From NCBI GenBank assembly GCA_963521545.1, contig CAUQVP010000020.1, positions 1 to 22,999 of the forward strand: 22,999 bases of DNA, given 5' to 3'. The notes below the pieces were generated by a model, which was not told the DNA's origin, did no database searches, and saw only the letters and a program-made list of their open reading frames with translations. Shown here piece after piece: positions 1-6,388 of the stretch. Position 1 is the first letter of the stretch. The number at the start of each line of letters is the position of its first letter. Position numbers and translations under genes: made by a program. The DNA is from JABCPE02 sp963521545. Its GTDB lineage: Bacteria > Bacteroidota > Bacteroidia > Flavobacteriales > Weeksellaceae.

Positions 1-566
1 TATTGGTGCTTGATAATTATGATAGTTTCACTTACAATTTGGTTCAGATGGTGGAGCAGATTGTAGGGAAGGAGTTTGTCTATGTTTTTAAAAATGATGA
101 AATTTCACTGGAAGAAGTAGAAAAATATGATAAAATTATCCTTTCTCCAGGGCCAGGCGTGCCTAATGAAGCAGGGATTTTGCTGGATGTGATAAAGGAA
201 TTTACGCCAAAGAAACCTATTTTAGGAGTTTGTCTTGGTTTACAGGCGATTGCAGAGGCGTTTGGTGGAAAGCTGATTAACTTGAATAATGTTTATCATG
301 GAGTTGGGATTTTTACGACGATTATAGAAGATAACATTAAGTTATTCAATGACTTACCTTCTGAAATCATTACAGGAAGATACCACTCTTGGGCGGTGGA
401 TTCTCATGATTTCCCTGAAGAGTTACAAATCACGGCTGTAGATGAACAGGGCATCATCATGGCATTACAGCATAGAAAATACGATGTCCATGCAGTGCAG
501 TTTCACCCAGAAAGTGTATTGACACCTTGTGGGGAGAAGATTTTGGAGAATTTTTTAAAGGATTAA
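1..566 (+). CDS. trpG: Anthranilate/aminodeoxychorismate synthase glutamine amidotransferase subunit (5' end cut)
   Basis: This is a class I glutamine amidotransferase that takes ammonia from glutamine and passes it to a chorismate-using partner (TrpE or PabB). The visible part carries the family start DNYDSFTYNLVQ, the oxyanion segment SPGPGVP, the nucleophile in GVCLG (Cys77 counting from the TTG at position 3) and the HPE pair (His168, Glu170). Homologues begin only a few residues earlier, so the true start codon lies just left of the window and the TTG at 3 is probably internal. In trp operons trpG is normally followed by trpD, but here the next gene is on the opposite strand after 7 bp. 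A split trp locus or a PabA-type role therefore remains open, and sequence alone does not separate TrpG from PabA. The family call is very secure. Confidence 0.93.
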   Translation, partial: LVLDNYDSFTYNLVQMVEQIVGKEFVYVFKNDEISLEEVEKYDKIILSPGPGVPNEAGILLDVIKEFTPKKPILGVCLGLQAIAEAFGGKLINLNNVYHGVGIFTTIIEDNIKLFNDLPSEIITGRYHSWAVDSHDFPEELQITAVDEQGIIMALQHRKYDVHAVQFHPESVLTPCGEKILENFLKD

Positions 567-573
567 AAATTTT

Positions 574-1377
574 TTAAGCCATCATTATAAGGCTTAGGGC
601 CATAATAGCCATACCAAAAATCAAACCATAAATGGAAAGATGATGTTCTCCAAATGCATGGGTAGCAGGTAATAGCTCATCAAGAGATATAAAAACCATA
701 ATTCCAGCTACTATGGCAAATATCTGTCCCATTAAAACAGGAGTAATAAATGGCATTAAAACAAGATATGCAGCAATAGCTCCGATAGGTTCTGCTAGAC
801 CAGAGAACAAGGACATCAGAAATGCTTTTTTCTTGTTTTTAGTTACTTGGTAGATGGGGACAGCTACTGCTATGCCTTCGGGAATGTTATGGATGGCTAC
901 AGCAGTTGCAATGGCTATACCTAATGTGGGATTTTCAACTCCTGCAATGAGGGTGGCTATCCCCTCAGGAAAGTTATGAATAGCGATTGCAAATGATGTC
1001 AAAATCCCCATTCGCATTAGCTTAGAACCTTTTTTTATCGGTTTTTCCATATTTTCTAAGTGTTGAATTTCATGAGGATTTTCAAATGAGGGAATTAAAC
1101 GGTCTATAATGCCAATGAATAAAATTCCGCCAAAGAAACATAACCACATGGTTAGCAACCCTTTTGTATTTCCCATCTCTTCGGTAAGGATTTCTCTGGA
1201 TTGAACTAAAAATTCTGCAAAGGATACCAAAATCATCACTCCAGCGGAAAGTCCCAAGGAAAAAGATAATAATTTTTTGTTTGTCTGCTGAGTAAAAAAG
1301 ACAATCAGCCCCCCAATTCCAGTGGATAATCCTGCAAATAAAGTCAATAAAAATGCGATAAAAATATGCTGTTCCAA
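574..1377 (-). CDS. zupT: ZIP-family zinc/divalent metal transporter, ZupT type
   Basis: This inner-membrane importer of zinc and related divalent cations has 267 residues, close to E. coli ZupT. About eight hydrophobic segments are visible. The two ZIP metal-binding helices carry the signatures HNFPEG (His134, Glu138) and HNIPEG (His163, Glu167) in the expected positions, and a His/Glu-bearing loop (NPHEIQHLENMEK) lies between the earlier helices. The ATG at 1377 gives a natural first membrane helix, and a -7-like box (TAGATTTG on the minus strand, 1398-1405) ends 20 nt before it, matching the leader length of other genes here. It converges on the trpG-like gene with a 7-bp gap and no clear terminator. 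No Zur-like operator was recognised. The family is certain; metal specificity is inferred from the ZupT group. Confidence 0.93.
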   Translation of the reverse strand: MEQHIFIAFLLTLFAGLSTGIGGLIVFFTQQTNKKLLSFSLGLSAGVMILVSFAEFLVQSREILTEEMGNTKGLLTMWLCFFGGILFIGIIDRLIPSFENPHEIQHLENMEKPIKKGSKLMRMGILTSFAIAIHNFPEGIATLIAGVENPTLGIAIATAVAIHNIPEGIAVAVPIYQVTKNKKKAFLMSLFSGLAEPIGAIAAYLVLMPFITPVLMGQIFAIVAGIMVFISLDELLPATHAFGEHHLSIYGLIFGMAIMALSLIMMA

Positions 1378-1397
1378 AATACTAATTATTTATATCA

Positions 1398-1405
1398 CAA
1401 ATCTA
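1398..1405 (-). promoter_or_regulatory. Putative -7 box for zupT
   Basis: On the minus strand this reads TAGATTTG, which fits the Bacteroidota -7 consensus TAnnTTTG and lies 20 nt before the zupT ATG. No TTTG element was found at the usual upstream distance, so this is a half-site only. Confidence 0.4.
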
Positions 1406-1431
1406 AAAAATAAAGGTAAGAATAACTAGCA

Positions 1432-1761
1432 CTAAGATAAATATTTTAAAAATTCCCAGAATTTTCTATTTTTCAAGTAGTTGAGCGAATTTTCGTTACA
1501 GTAGGCCTCTTGTTCAAAACTGATTTTTTCATACGCCATTTCTCCATTTCCTAGTTTGATATACCAATATAAAAACTCAGCAAGATACCAGAGATAAAAA
1601 AGAATAATGCCCATTTCCAGCTGCTGCCGAAGGTGTATTTTTTCGTGGTTGATAAGGGTGTGGTTATTTTTCAGCCTTTTATCTTTTAAAATAATAAAAG
1701 GAAAGATGGCAATTCCTAAAATTTTTGTATTTTTGAGCAAAGTTTGACACACTATTATCAT
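1432..1761 (-). CDS. Small membrane protein with HExxH motif (putative metalloprotease-like)
   Basis: This 109-residue protein has a hydrophobic N-terminal segment (about residues 12-25), then INHEKIHLRQQ with an HExxH zinc-protease motif (His39, Glu40, His43). A second hydrophobic segment (about 50-68) follows, and then SFEQEAYCNE (Glu83, Glu85), a possible third metal ligand. To my knowledge short proteins of this layout occur as hypothetical proteins in flavobacteria, and the motif recalls the catalytic part of M56/M48 membrane peptidases, though it is far shorter than either. Activity is inference. A -7-like box (1766-1773) ends only 4 nt before the ATG, so the message may be nearly leaderless or may start at the in-frame GTG at codon 4. 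It diverges from the lipoprotein gene over 47 bp and lies 54 bp upstream of zupT on the same strand. Confidence 0.75.
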   Translation of the reverse strand: MIIVCQTLLKNTKILGIAIFPFIILKDKRLKNNHTLINHEKIHLRQQLEMGIILFYLWYLAEFLYWYIKLGNGEMAYEKISFEQEAYCNENSLNYLKNRKFWEFLKYLS

Positions 1762-1808
1762 TCAACAAAAATAAAATAAATTTTGTATAACACTAAAAAA
1801 ATAAAGAT

Positions 1809-2339
1809 ATGAACAGAATAAAGTATTTATTTCTATCAGTAGGGATGGGATTTTTGATAGCATCTTGCAGCCCATTTAGAGTAGTTTCAGATTATGATCC
1901 GAAGGCTAACTTTTCTGAGTACAAGACTTATTCTGTAAACTTGGAAGAGCTGAAACTGAACGATATAGATCAAAGCAGAGTGACAGATGAATTACAGAAA
2001 CAGCTGGCAGAGAAGGGATTGTCACAGAGTAATGATGCAGCAGATTTGGTGATTCAGGTCAAGGCAAATCACAAGCTGGTAAGAGATACCTATGTGACGC
2101 CTAATGTGTATTTGGGAGGCTGGGGCAGTTGGCTCGGCTGGGGAATGGGCTTAGGAAGAACTTATACTAATGAATACAACCAAGGAGGACTAGTTTTTAA
2201 CTTTATGGATGCAAAGACAGGGAAACTTGTTTGGCAGGGAAAAGGAAGCGGAATCAATGTAGATTCGCCGAAGTCAAAACAAAAGCAAATTCCAGAAATC
2301 ATTGCTGAAATATTGAAAAATTATCCACCAAAGAAATAA
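1809..2339 (+). CDS. DUF4136 domain lipoprotein
   Basis: A 176-residue envelope lipoprotein. The N-terminus is a lipoprotein signal peptide with lipobox LIASC (Cys20), so the mature protein is lipidated and probably anchored in the outer membrane. The body fits DUF4136: DYDPKANFSEYKTYSV near the start, ADLVIQVKANHK in the middle, a Gly/Trp-rich loop, and the strand LVFNFMDAKTGKLVWQGKGSG followed by a C-terminal helix ending in YPPKK. The function of the family is unknown. The gene stands alone, with a divergent neighbour 47 bp upstream and a strong terminator 24 bp downstream. The ATG at 1809 is the only start giving a complete signal peptide. Confidence 0.88.
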   Translation: MNRIKYLFLSVGMGFLIASCSPFRVVSDYDPKANFSEYKTYSVNLEELKLNDIDQSRVTDELQKQLAEKGLSQSNDAADLVIQVKANHKLVRDTYVTPNVYLGGWGSWLGWGMGLGRTYTNEYNQGGLVFNFMDAKTGKLVWQGKGSGINVDSPKSKQKQIPEIIAEILKNYPPKK

Positions 2340-2362
2340 AACAATCATTTTAAAACGAGAGA

Positions 2363-2388
2363 GGCTGTCCCACGGGATGGCCTTTTTT
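2363..2388 (+). terminator. Rho-independent terminator after the DUF4136 gene
   Basis: GGCTGTCCC pairs with GGGATGGCC (nine pairs, two of them G-T, over a 2-nt gap, so eight pairs in practice), followed by six T. The stem opens with the same 12-mer, GAGAGAGGCTGT, as the terminator after upp. Confidence 0.88.
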
Positions 2389-2447
2389 ATTGATAAAACT
2401 CATCTTTCTATTTTGGTGGAAAATGTGTACATTCGCAAGAAAAAATT

Positions 2448-3983
2448 ATGCGAAAAATTTTATTTACATTCTTGATTTTTTGCGGTGTTTTCACTGCTTT
2501 TTCACAATCACGAGATTTATTTGCTTTAGCCAAAGGAAATTATCTTGGACTCAATGCACTATTTGACCAAGATGAAAATCTCTACGGATATGTGGCGATC
2601 TACGGCTATGGCAAGTCTGGTGATAAAACGAAAAAATTTGAATATGTCTTTTTGGATAAAAACCTAAATCCAGTTTCCAACAAAGAGTTTGAAGGAGATA
2701 TCACGGCGGCAAACTATTTCGGGGCAATTGATTTTAGAGGAAATCTGGTTCTTTATCCAAGAGCTGATTATGATGCAGTAAAGGGAAGGGACTTCTTCTA
2801 TCCGCGTACAATGGAGGTTAATCTAAAAGATAACACCATAAAACAAAAAGTATATTATGAATACGAAAATAATGCTTTCAAAGAAGTAACAGAGCCGGAA
2901 AATGTACGAAACCAAAGAAAAGAAGAAAGAAAAGAGCGAAGAGAAAAAGGATTTCTTTATGTATCTAGTGTTTATGAAATAAAAGAAGGCGGTTTCATCG
3001 TTATGGAATATGATGACTACGAAACTTATGGCAAAAATCATAGCTTAAAAAGATACGATGACAATAAAAAACTGCTTTGGGAATACAAATATAATACGGA
3101 TGGAACTGAAAGAAAATATGAAGCCATCAGAATCATTGAAAAAGATGATAAACATATCTACACTATTCTAAAAGTAAAGAACAAGAAGGAATTTTCTTAT
3201 TTCTTCCAAGTGCTGGACATTAAGACAGGAAATATAAAAGCCAAAACACCGATTACAGGCTTGAATGAACAGACTATGGATGAAATTACTTCTCTATATT
3301 CCAGCGGAAGATTGGTGGATAATGATAAAACATTTGATGATAAAATAATCATTTCTGGAAGGTTTTATGAAAAGGAAAAAGCGCTATTGTCAGTGGGATT
3401 GACAAGGCTTGTTTTAGATAAACGAACTTTTGGAGTGGATGTTAAAAATATCTATTTCATAGACTTTAAGCCATTTATACAAAAAATCAATAAATTCAGT
3501 CATGTCGGAATGGGATATTATCTTTTGGAAAGAGATTTCTTCTTCCTAAAAGACGGCAGTGTAGGGATTTTATTTGAAAAATGGAGACCTGCACAGCAGT
3601 ATGTGGCACCAGCAACAAAAGATATGGTGTATGCCTTTACAGATAAGGATTTTAAGCTGAAAGAAGTGAGAGTTTTTGAAAAGGATAAAACCAAATGGAG
3701 CATAAATGCCGATTATCTTTTCTCTCAATATTTAAACGGCGGTAAAGATGTGGCGTTTTTCTTCAGAGACTTTAAAAAAGATAAAGAAACGAAGGAAAAG
3801 AACTGGAATTTGTACATCAATACGCTTATCGATGGTAAATTCAATCAAGAAAATGTAAAAATTTCCGAGAAAGACAACTATTTTGTAGTGCCTTACATTG
3901 GGAAAGAAGGCTATATTCTCCTCCGTGAATACAATGAGAAAGAAAAATTCAATAAAATCCGTTTGGAGAGATTAAATTTTTAA
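2448..3983 (+). CDS. Secreted protein of unknown function
   Basis: I do not recognise this 511-residue protein. The N-terminus, MRKILFTFLIFCGVFTAFSQ, is a clear Sec signal peptide with a signal peptidase I-like site after FSQ. The mature part is rich in charged and aromatic residues, with a Lys/Glu/Arg-rich stretch near residues 150-165. Many short strand-like segments alternate with Gly/Asp turns (for example LDKNLNPVSNKEF, VYEIKEGGFIVMEYDDYE, SGRLVDNDKTFDDKIIISGRFYEK), which suggests a beta-propeller-like or repeated-strand fold. No catalytic motif, C-terminal sorting domain or membrane helix is visible. It is probably periplasmic or surface exposed. It is a single-gene unit between two terminators. 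Confidence 0.8.
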   Translation: MRKILFTFLIFCGVFTAFSQSRDLFALAKGNYLGLNALFDQDENLYGYVAIYGYGKSGDKTKKFEYVFLDKNLNPVSNKEFEGDITAANYFGAIDFRGNLVLYPRADYDAVKGRDFFYPRTMEVNLKDNTIKQKVYYEYENNAFKEVTEPENVRNQRKEERKERREKGFLYVSSVYEIKEGGFIVMEYDDYETYGKNHSLKRYDDNKKLLWEYKYNTDGTERKYEAIRIIEKDDKHIYTILKVKNKKEFSYFFQVLDIKTGNIKAKTPITGLNEQTMDEITSLYSSGRLVDNDKTFDDKIIISGRFYEKEKALLSVGLTRLVLDKRTFGVDVKNIYFIDFKPFIQKINKFSHVGMGYYLLERDFFFLKDGSVGILFEKWRPAQQYVAPATKDMVYAFTDKDFKLKEVRVFEKDKTKWSINADYLFSQYLNGGKDVAFFFRDFKKDKETKEKNWNLYINTLIDGKFNQENVKISEKDNYFVVPYIGKEGYILLREYNEKEKFNKIRLERLNF

Positions 3984-3984
3984 C

Positions 3985-4016
3985 AAAAAAAGGGGCTTCT
4001 AAGAAGCTCCTTTTTT
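3985..4016. terminator. Bidirectional terminator between convergent genes
   Basis: GGGGCTTC (3992-3999) pairs with GAAGCTCC (4003-4010) around TAA. The hairpin is flanked by seven A on the left and six T on the right, so it can work on both strands. The minus-strand M48 gene ends inside it: its TAG is formed by 3999-4001. Confidence 0.88.
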
Positions 4017-5300
4017 ATTATAGTAGTCTGCGATATTCTTGATTTCTGCTAAATTTAGATTCCACATAAAACTCAAAAACTGCTGATAGCTTTCGCTCTG
4101 TTCTTTGGGTTCTATTCTGTCCAGATAGCGGTTTAGGTTGTAATTTTTTCGTGCAGTGTAGATTTGCTCAAACAATTTCCCAAGCCATTCGTGATAGTAG
4201 TTTTCCTCCTCTTTGTCTTGTAAAAACTGCATAGCGGCGTAGATTCCTCGTCCGTATTGTTCGGAGTGCCATAGGTTGGGCAGGACTTCCATTCGGGCTG
4301 TATTTTTGAGTTTAGTAAATTCTTCATCGCCTTTTTTTGCCTCTTTTTTGTTTTTAAGTTCAGCAAATTGTTTCGTGATAAATTCCATCCTTTGGGCTAA
4401 TTCAGGGTGCGTGGAGAGAGAATCTTTGTTTAATTTTACCTTGTAATGGTCATAGTTATAGTTCCCAAAATCTTCCCTTGTCATCCAGCTGTCTTTGAAG
4501 GGCTGGTCGGGCAGGTTGTAGAGTTTTTTGTAAGTTTCTATTTTTAGTTCTCGCGGCGAAATCGTGTCATATTTGCTGAGGTTGCTCAGAGTGTTGTAAA
4601 ATTCGGTGTTTTCATAGTCAGAATTTCGGAAAAGGATATATCCCAGCGAGTCGGCTTCTACTTCTCTTTTTCGTTTGATACCGCGTTTTTTGTAGAGATT
4701 GTCTTTTACGATATCAAAGGCTTTTTGGGATTTATTTACCGATACTTTTTTCAGATTTTCCATTATGGAGCGGCTGTCTTTGTCTTCATTGATTTCATTG
4801 ACCAAAGATTTCAGCATATGTTCCAGTAAGTAATGGGCAAGTTCGTGGCTGAGGACACTCGCTACTTGCGCTTCATTGTCCAGCACATTAAAAAGTCCCA
4901 TATTCACCACGAAAGTCCCATCGGCAAGGCAGAAGGCATTTGGCTTGTTATTTTTAGCAACCAAAATGTTCAGATTGTCTGGGATTTGTGGATTTTTCTT
5001 TTTTAGGTTTAATAGGATTTTTTCCAGCTTAATTTTAAAATTAGAATTAAAGGAATAGTCCTTGTCTTTAATCTCTTTCTCAAAATCTTTGTAAAACTCT
5101 CGGTAGAATTTTTCCAGTTCTTTTCCCGTTTTTCCTGTGTATCTGGATTTTAGGGATTTTATCAGGGCTTCGTTTTTGGTTTTCAGCTGGTTTAGAAATT
5201 CTTTTCTCTGCGCATAGTCTGCCGTGTCTATCGGTTTGTATTGTGCGAAAGAGTGCATAAACACAAAGAAAAAAACAAAATGTAGTAGTCTAAATCTCAT
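3999..5300 (-). CDS. M48-family zinc metallopeptidase, exported
   Basis: A 433-residue exported metallopeptidase. The start is placed at the ATG at 5300 (MRFRLLHFVFFFVFMHSFAQ) because this gives a proper signal peptide and because an upstream in-frame ATG at 5324 lies inside the likely -7 promoter box. The catalytic motif is SHELAHYLLEHM (His152, Glu153, His156), and EVEADSLG (Glu213) gives the third ligand of the M48 ExxAD type. A helical, charged C-terminal half of about 200 residues follows, probably a substrate or partner domain. M48 proteins of this exported class (BepA/LoiP-like) act in periplasmic protein quality control; that role is inferred. The first eight codons and the promoter are duplicated upstream of the next gene. 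The stop codon lies inside the bidirectional terminator. Confidence 0.88.
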   Translation of the reverse strand: MRFRLLHFVFFFVFMHSFAQYKPIDTADYAQRKEFLNQLKTKNEALIKSLKSRYTGKTGKELEKFYREFYKDFEKEIKDKDYSFNSNFKIKLEKILLNLKKKNPQIPDNLNILVAKNNKPNAFCLADGTFVVNMGLFNVLDNEAQVASVLSHELAHYLLEHMLKSLVNEINEDKDSRSIMENLKKVSVNKSQKAFDIVKDNLYKKRGIKRKREVEADSLGYILFRNSDYENTEFYNTLSNLSKYDTISPRELKIETYKKLYNLPDQPFKDSWMTREDFGNYNYDHYKVKLNKDSLSTHPELAQRMEFITKQFAELKNKKEAKKGDEEFTKLKNTARMEVLPNLWHSEQYGRGIYAAMQFLQDKEEENYYHEWLGKLFEQIYTARKNYNLNRYLDRIEPKEQSESYQQFLSFMWNLNLAEIKNIADYYNKKGAS

Positions 5301-5348
5301 TTTATTATATTTTGATGGACACAAATTTACATCTTTTTTAGTAAGAAA
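5277..5348 (-). repeat. 72-bp direct repeat, copy A: promoter, leader and first codons
   Basis: This segment matches 5829-5900 at a constant offset of 552 bp with three differences (5290/5842, 5303/5855, 5343/5895). On the minus strand it holds the -7 box, the leader and the first eight codons of the M48 gene. Confidence 0.92.
5322..5329 (-). promoter_or_regulatory. -7 box of the M48 gene
   Basis: TAAATTTG on the minus strand matches TAnnTTTG and ends 21 nt before the ATG at 5300. No clear -33 TTTG is present at 19 nt. The box overlaps the alternative ATG at 5324 and so argues against that start. Confidence 0.55.
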
Positions 5349-5393
5349 AGAGAAAGAAAGTATTTCTTAAAATTAACTTTAAAAAATATAGTT

Positions 5394-5852
5394 TCAAAAT
5401 AATTTACCTCTCTTTTTTCTTTTCAATAGCAATAATATACAAAATACTGTAGTAGAATACATTAGCCTATATAATTCATTCCAAATATATAATTCATTCC
5501 AAACAGGAATATTTAATAGGTAAATAAAAATGGTGTAAGTATATAAAAATGAAACGGATAGAATAAACAATATTACATAATAAGAATTCTTATATTTCAA
5601 ATATAAAATAGAATTTATAATAAAAGGTATCCCCCAAAATATAGCTATGCTAATAAAAGTTCCTATAATATATTTAAAACATTCCCATTTCCCGTTTTCC
5701 CATTCCCTTATAAATGGTGGAGTTTGTTCAATATCAATATAATAATAAATACCTATTATATCGCAGAGAAGCCAAACAAATCCAGCAATGAAAACCTGAA
5801 TGATAAATAGAATTAAATTATTTTTTAGAAAATGTAGTAGTTTAAATCTCAT
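5394..5852 (-). CDS. Orphan four-helix membrane protein of unknown function
   Basis: I do not recognise this 152-residue protein. It has four predicted membrane helices (about residues 12-37, 61-84, 91-114 and 129-143), a 24-residue polar loop with several Trp/Glu (EWENGKWE) and a basic tail KRKKRGK. The start is set at the ATG at 5852 because the promoter -7 box TAAATTTG (5874-5881) lies upstream of it and would fall inside any longer reading. Its first eight residues, MRFKLLHF, nearly equal MRFRLLHF of the neighbouring M48 protein because promoter and start are duplicated. Codons are visibly more A/T rich than those of its neighbours. Residues 118-129 hold an in-frame repeat WNELYI/WNELYR. 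The gene may be a recent insertion or a fast-evolving small membrane protein; the function is unknown. Confidence 0.7.
   Translation of the reverse strand: MRFKLLHFLKNNLILFIIQVFIAGFVWLLCDIIGIYYYIDIEQTPPFIREWENGKWECFKYIIGTFISIAIFWGIPFIINSILYLKYKNSYYVILFILSVSFLYTYTIFIYLLNIPVWNELYIWNELYRLMYSTTVFCILLLLKRKKRGKLF
5468..5503. repeat. Perfect 18-bp tandem duplication
   Basis: Two identical 18-bp units, 5468-5485 and 5486-5503, sit inside the orphan membrane gene and duplicate six codons in frame (WNELY plus one residue). Confidence 0.95.
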
Positions 5853-5900
5853 TTCATTATATTTTGATGGACACAAATTTACATCTTTTTTAGTGAGAAA
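5829..5900 (-). repeat. 72-bp direct repeat, copy B: promoter, leader and first codons
   Basis: This is the partner of 5277-5348, with 69 of 72 positions identical. Here it drives the orphan membrane gene, with TAAATTTG at 5874-5881 and the ATG at 5852. Confidence 0.92.
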
Positions 5901-5919
5901 TAAAAACTTTGAAAATTCT

Positions 5920-6333
5920 TTAAAACTTAAAATTATCAATGAATTTTCTCATCTGAAATCCTATCCATACGCCGAGGGAATTAAGCGCCAAATCATCAAT
6001 ATCAAAAACACCGAGCCTTGTAAGATATTGTAAGGCTTCTACGATGATTAGAGCCGATAAAAAATCCACAATAAGTTTTTTAAAACTAAAATATTTCGCA
6101 TTCAGCCAGCCTAAAAATCCAAAAGGAATGAACATGATGATGTTTCCAAAAAGATTGATAATGATACTTTCCCAAGAAGTGGTATTTTGAACAAAAAGAA
6201 TTGTGGAGACAAGAGGTAAAAGCCTTACAATATTCGCTTCATGCTGTTCTCTCCCAAATCCAAGGAACATCAGATACAGCAGAAAAATAGTGTAAGGAAG
6301 GATGAAAATGCGATAAATTTTCCTAAAAATCAT
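5920..6333 (-). CDS. VanZ-like family membrane protein
   Basis: A 137-residue membrane protein with about four helices (near residues 8-25, 57-77, 86-103 and 117-128). The family signature is clear: NLFGNIIMFIPFGFLG in the second helix, a conserved Glu and EALQY in the third, and the closing GVFDIDDLALNSLGVWIG. VanZ-like proteins take their name from the teicoplanin-resistance protein VanZ. In bacteria without a van operon their role is poorly known, and this single-gene form should not be read as a resistance gene. The ATG at 6333 lies 19 nt after a -7 box (TATTTTTG on the minus strand) shared in a symmetric divergent promoter with lnt. Its 3' end lies 19 bp from the duplicated promoter of the orphan membrane gene. 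Confidence 0.88.
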   Translation of the reverse strand: MIFRKIYRIFILPYTIFLLYLMFLGFGREQHEANIVRLLPLVSTILFVQNTTSWESIIINLFGNIIMFIPFGFLGWLNAKYFSFKKLIVDFLSALIIVEALQYLTRLGVFDIDDLALNSLGVWIGFQMRKFIDNFKF

Positions 6334-6352
6334 ACAAAAACGGAGATTTTAG

Positions 6353-6370
6353 CAAAAATAAGTATTTTTG
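6353..6370. promoter_or_regulatory. Symmetric divergent -7 boxes for the VanZ-like gene and lnt
   Basis: CAAAAATA-AG-TATTTTTG is a perfect palindrome apart from the central 2 nt. Each arm is a TAnnTTTG box reading outward, 19 nt before the VanZ-like ATG (6333) and 18 nt before the lnt ATG (6389). No clear -33 TTTG is present for either. Confidence 0.5.
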
Positions 6371-6388
6371 CCCTTGAAATTATAAAGT

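Noticed and set aside
5301..5324. Longer N-terminus for the M48 protein (MCPSKYNK...)
   Set aside because: These codons cover the -7 box and leader and would mask the signal peptide. The same leader also precedes the orphan membrane gene as non-coding DNA.
5853..5939. 29-residue N-terminal extension of the orphan membrane protein
   Set aside because: It would include the duplicated promoter segment. The ATG at 5852 matches the start position of the M48 copy.
5920..6333. VanZ-like gene as a glycopeptide-resistance determinant
   Set aside because: Only the general VanZ-like family is supported. No vanA/H/X/R/S-like genes are nearby, and the family is widespread without a resistance role.
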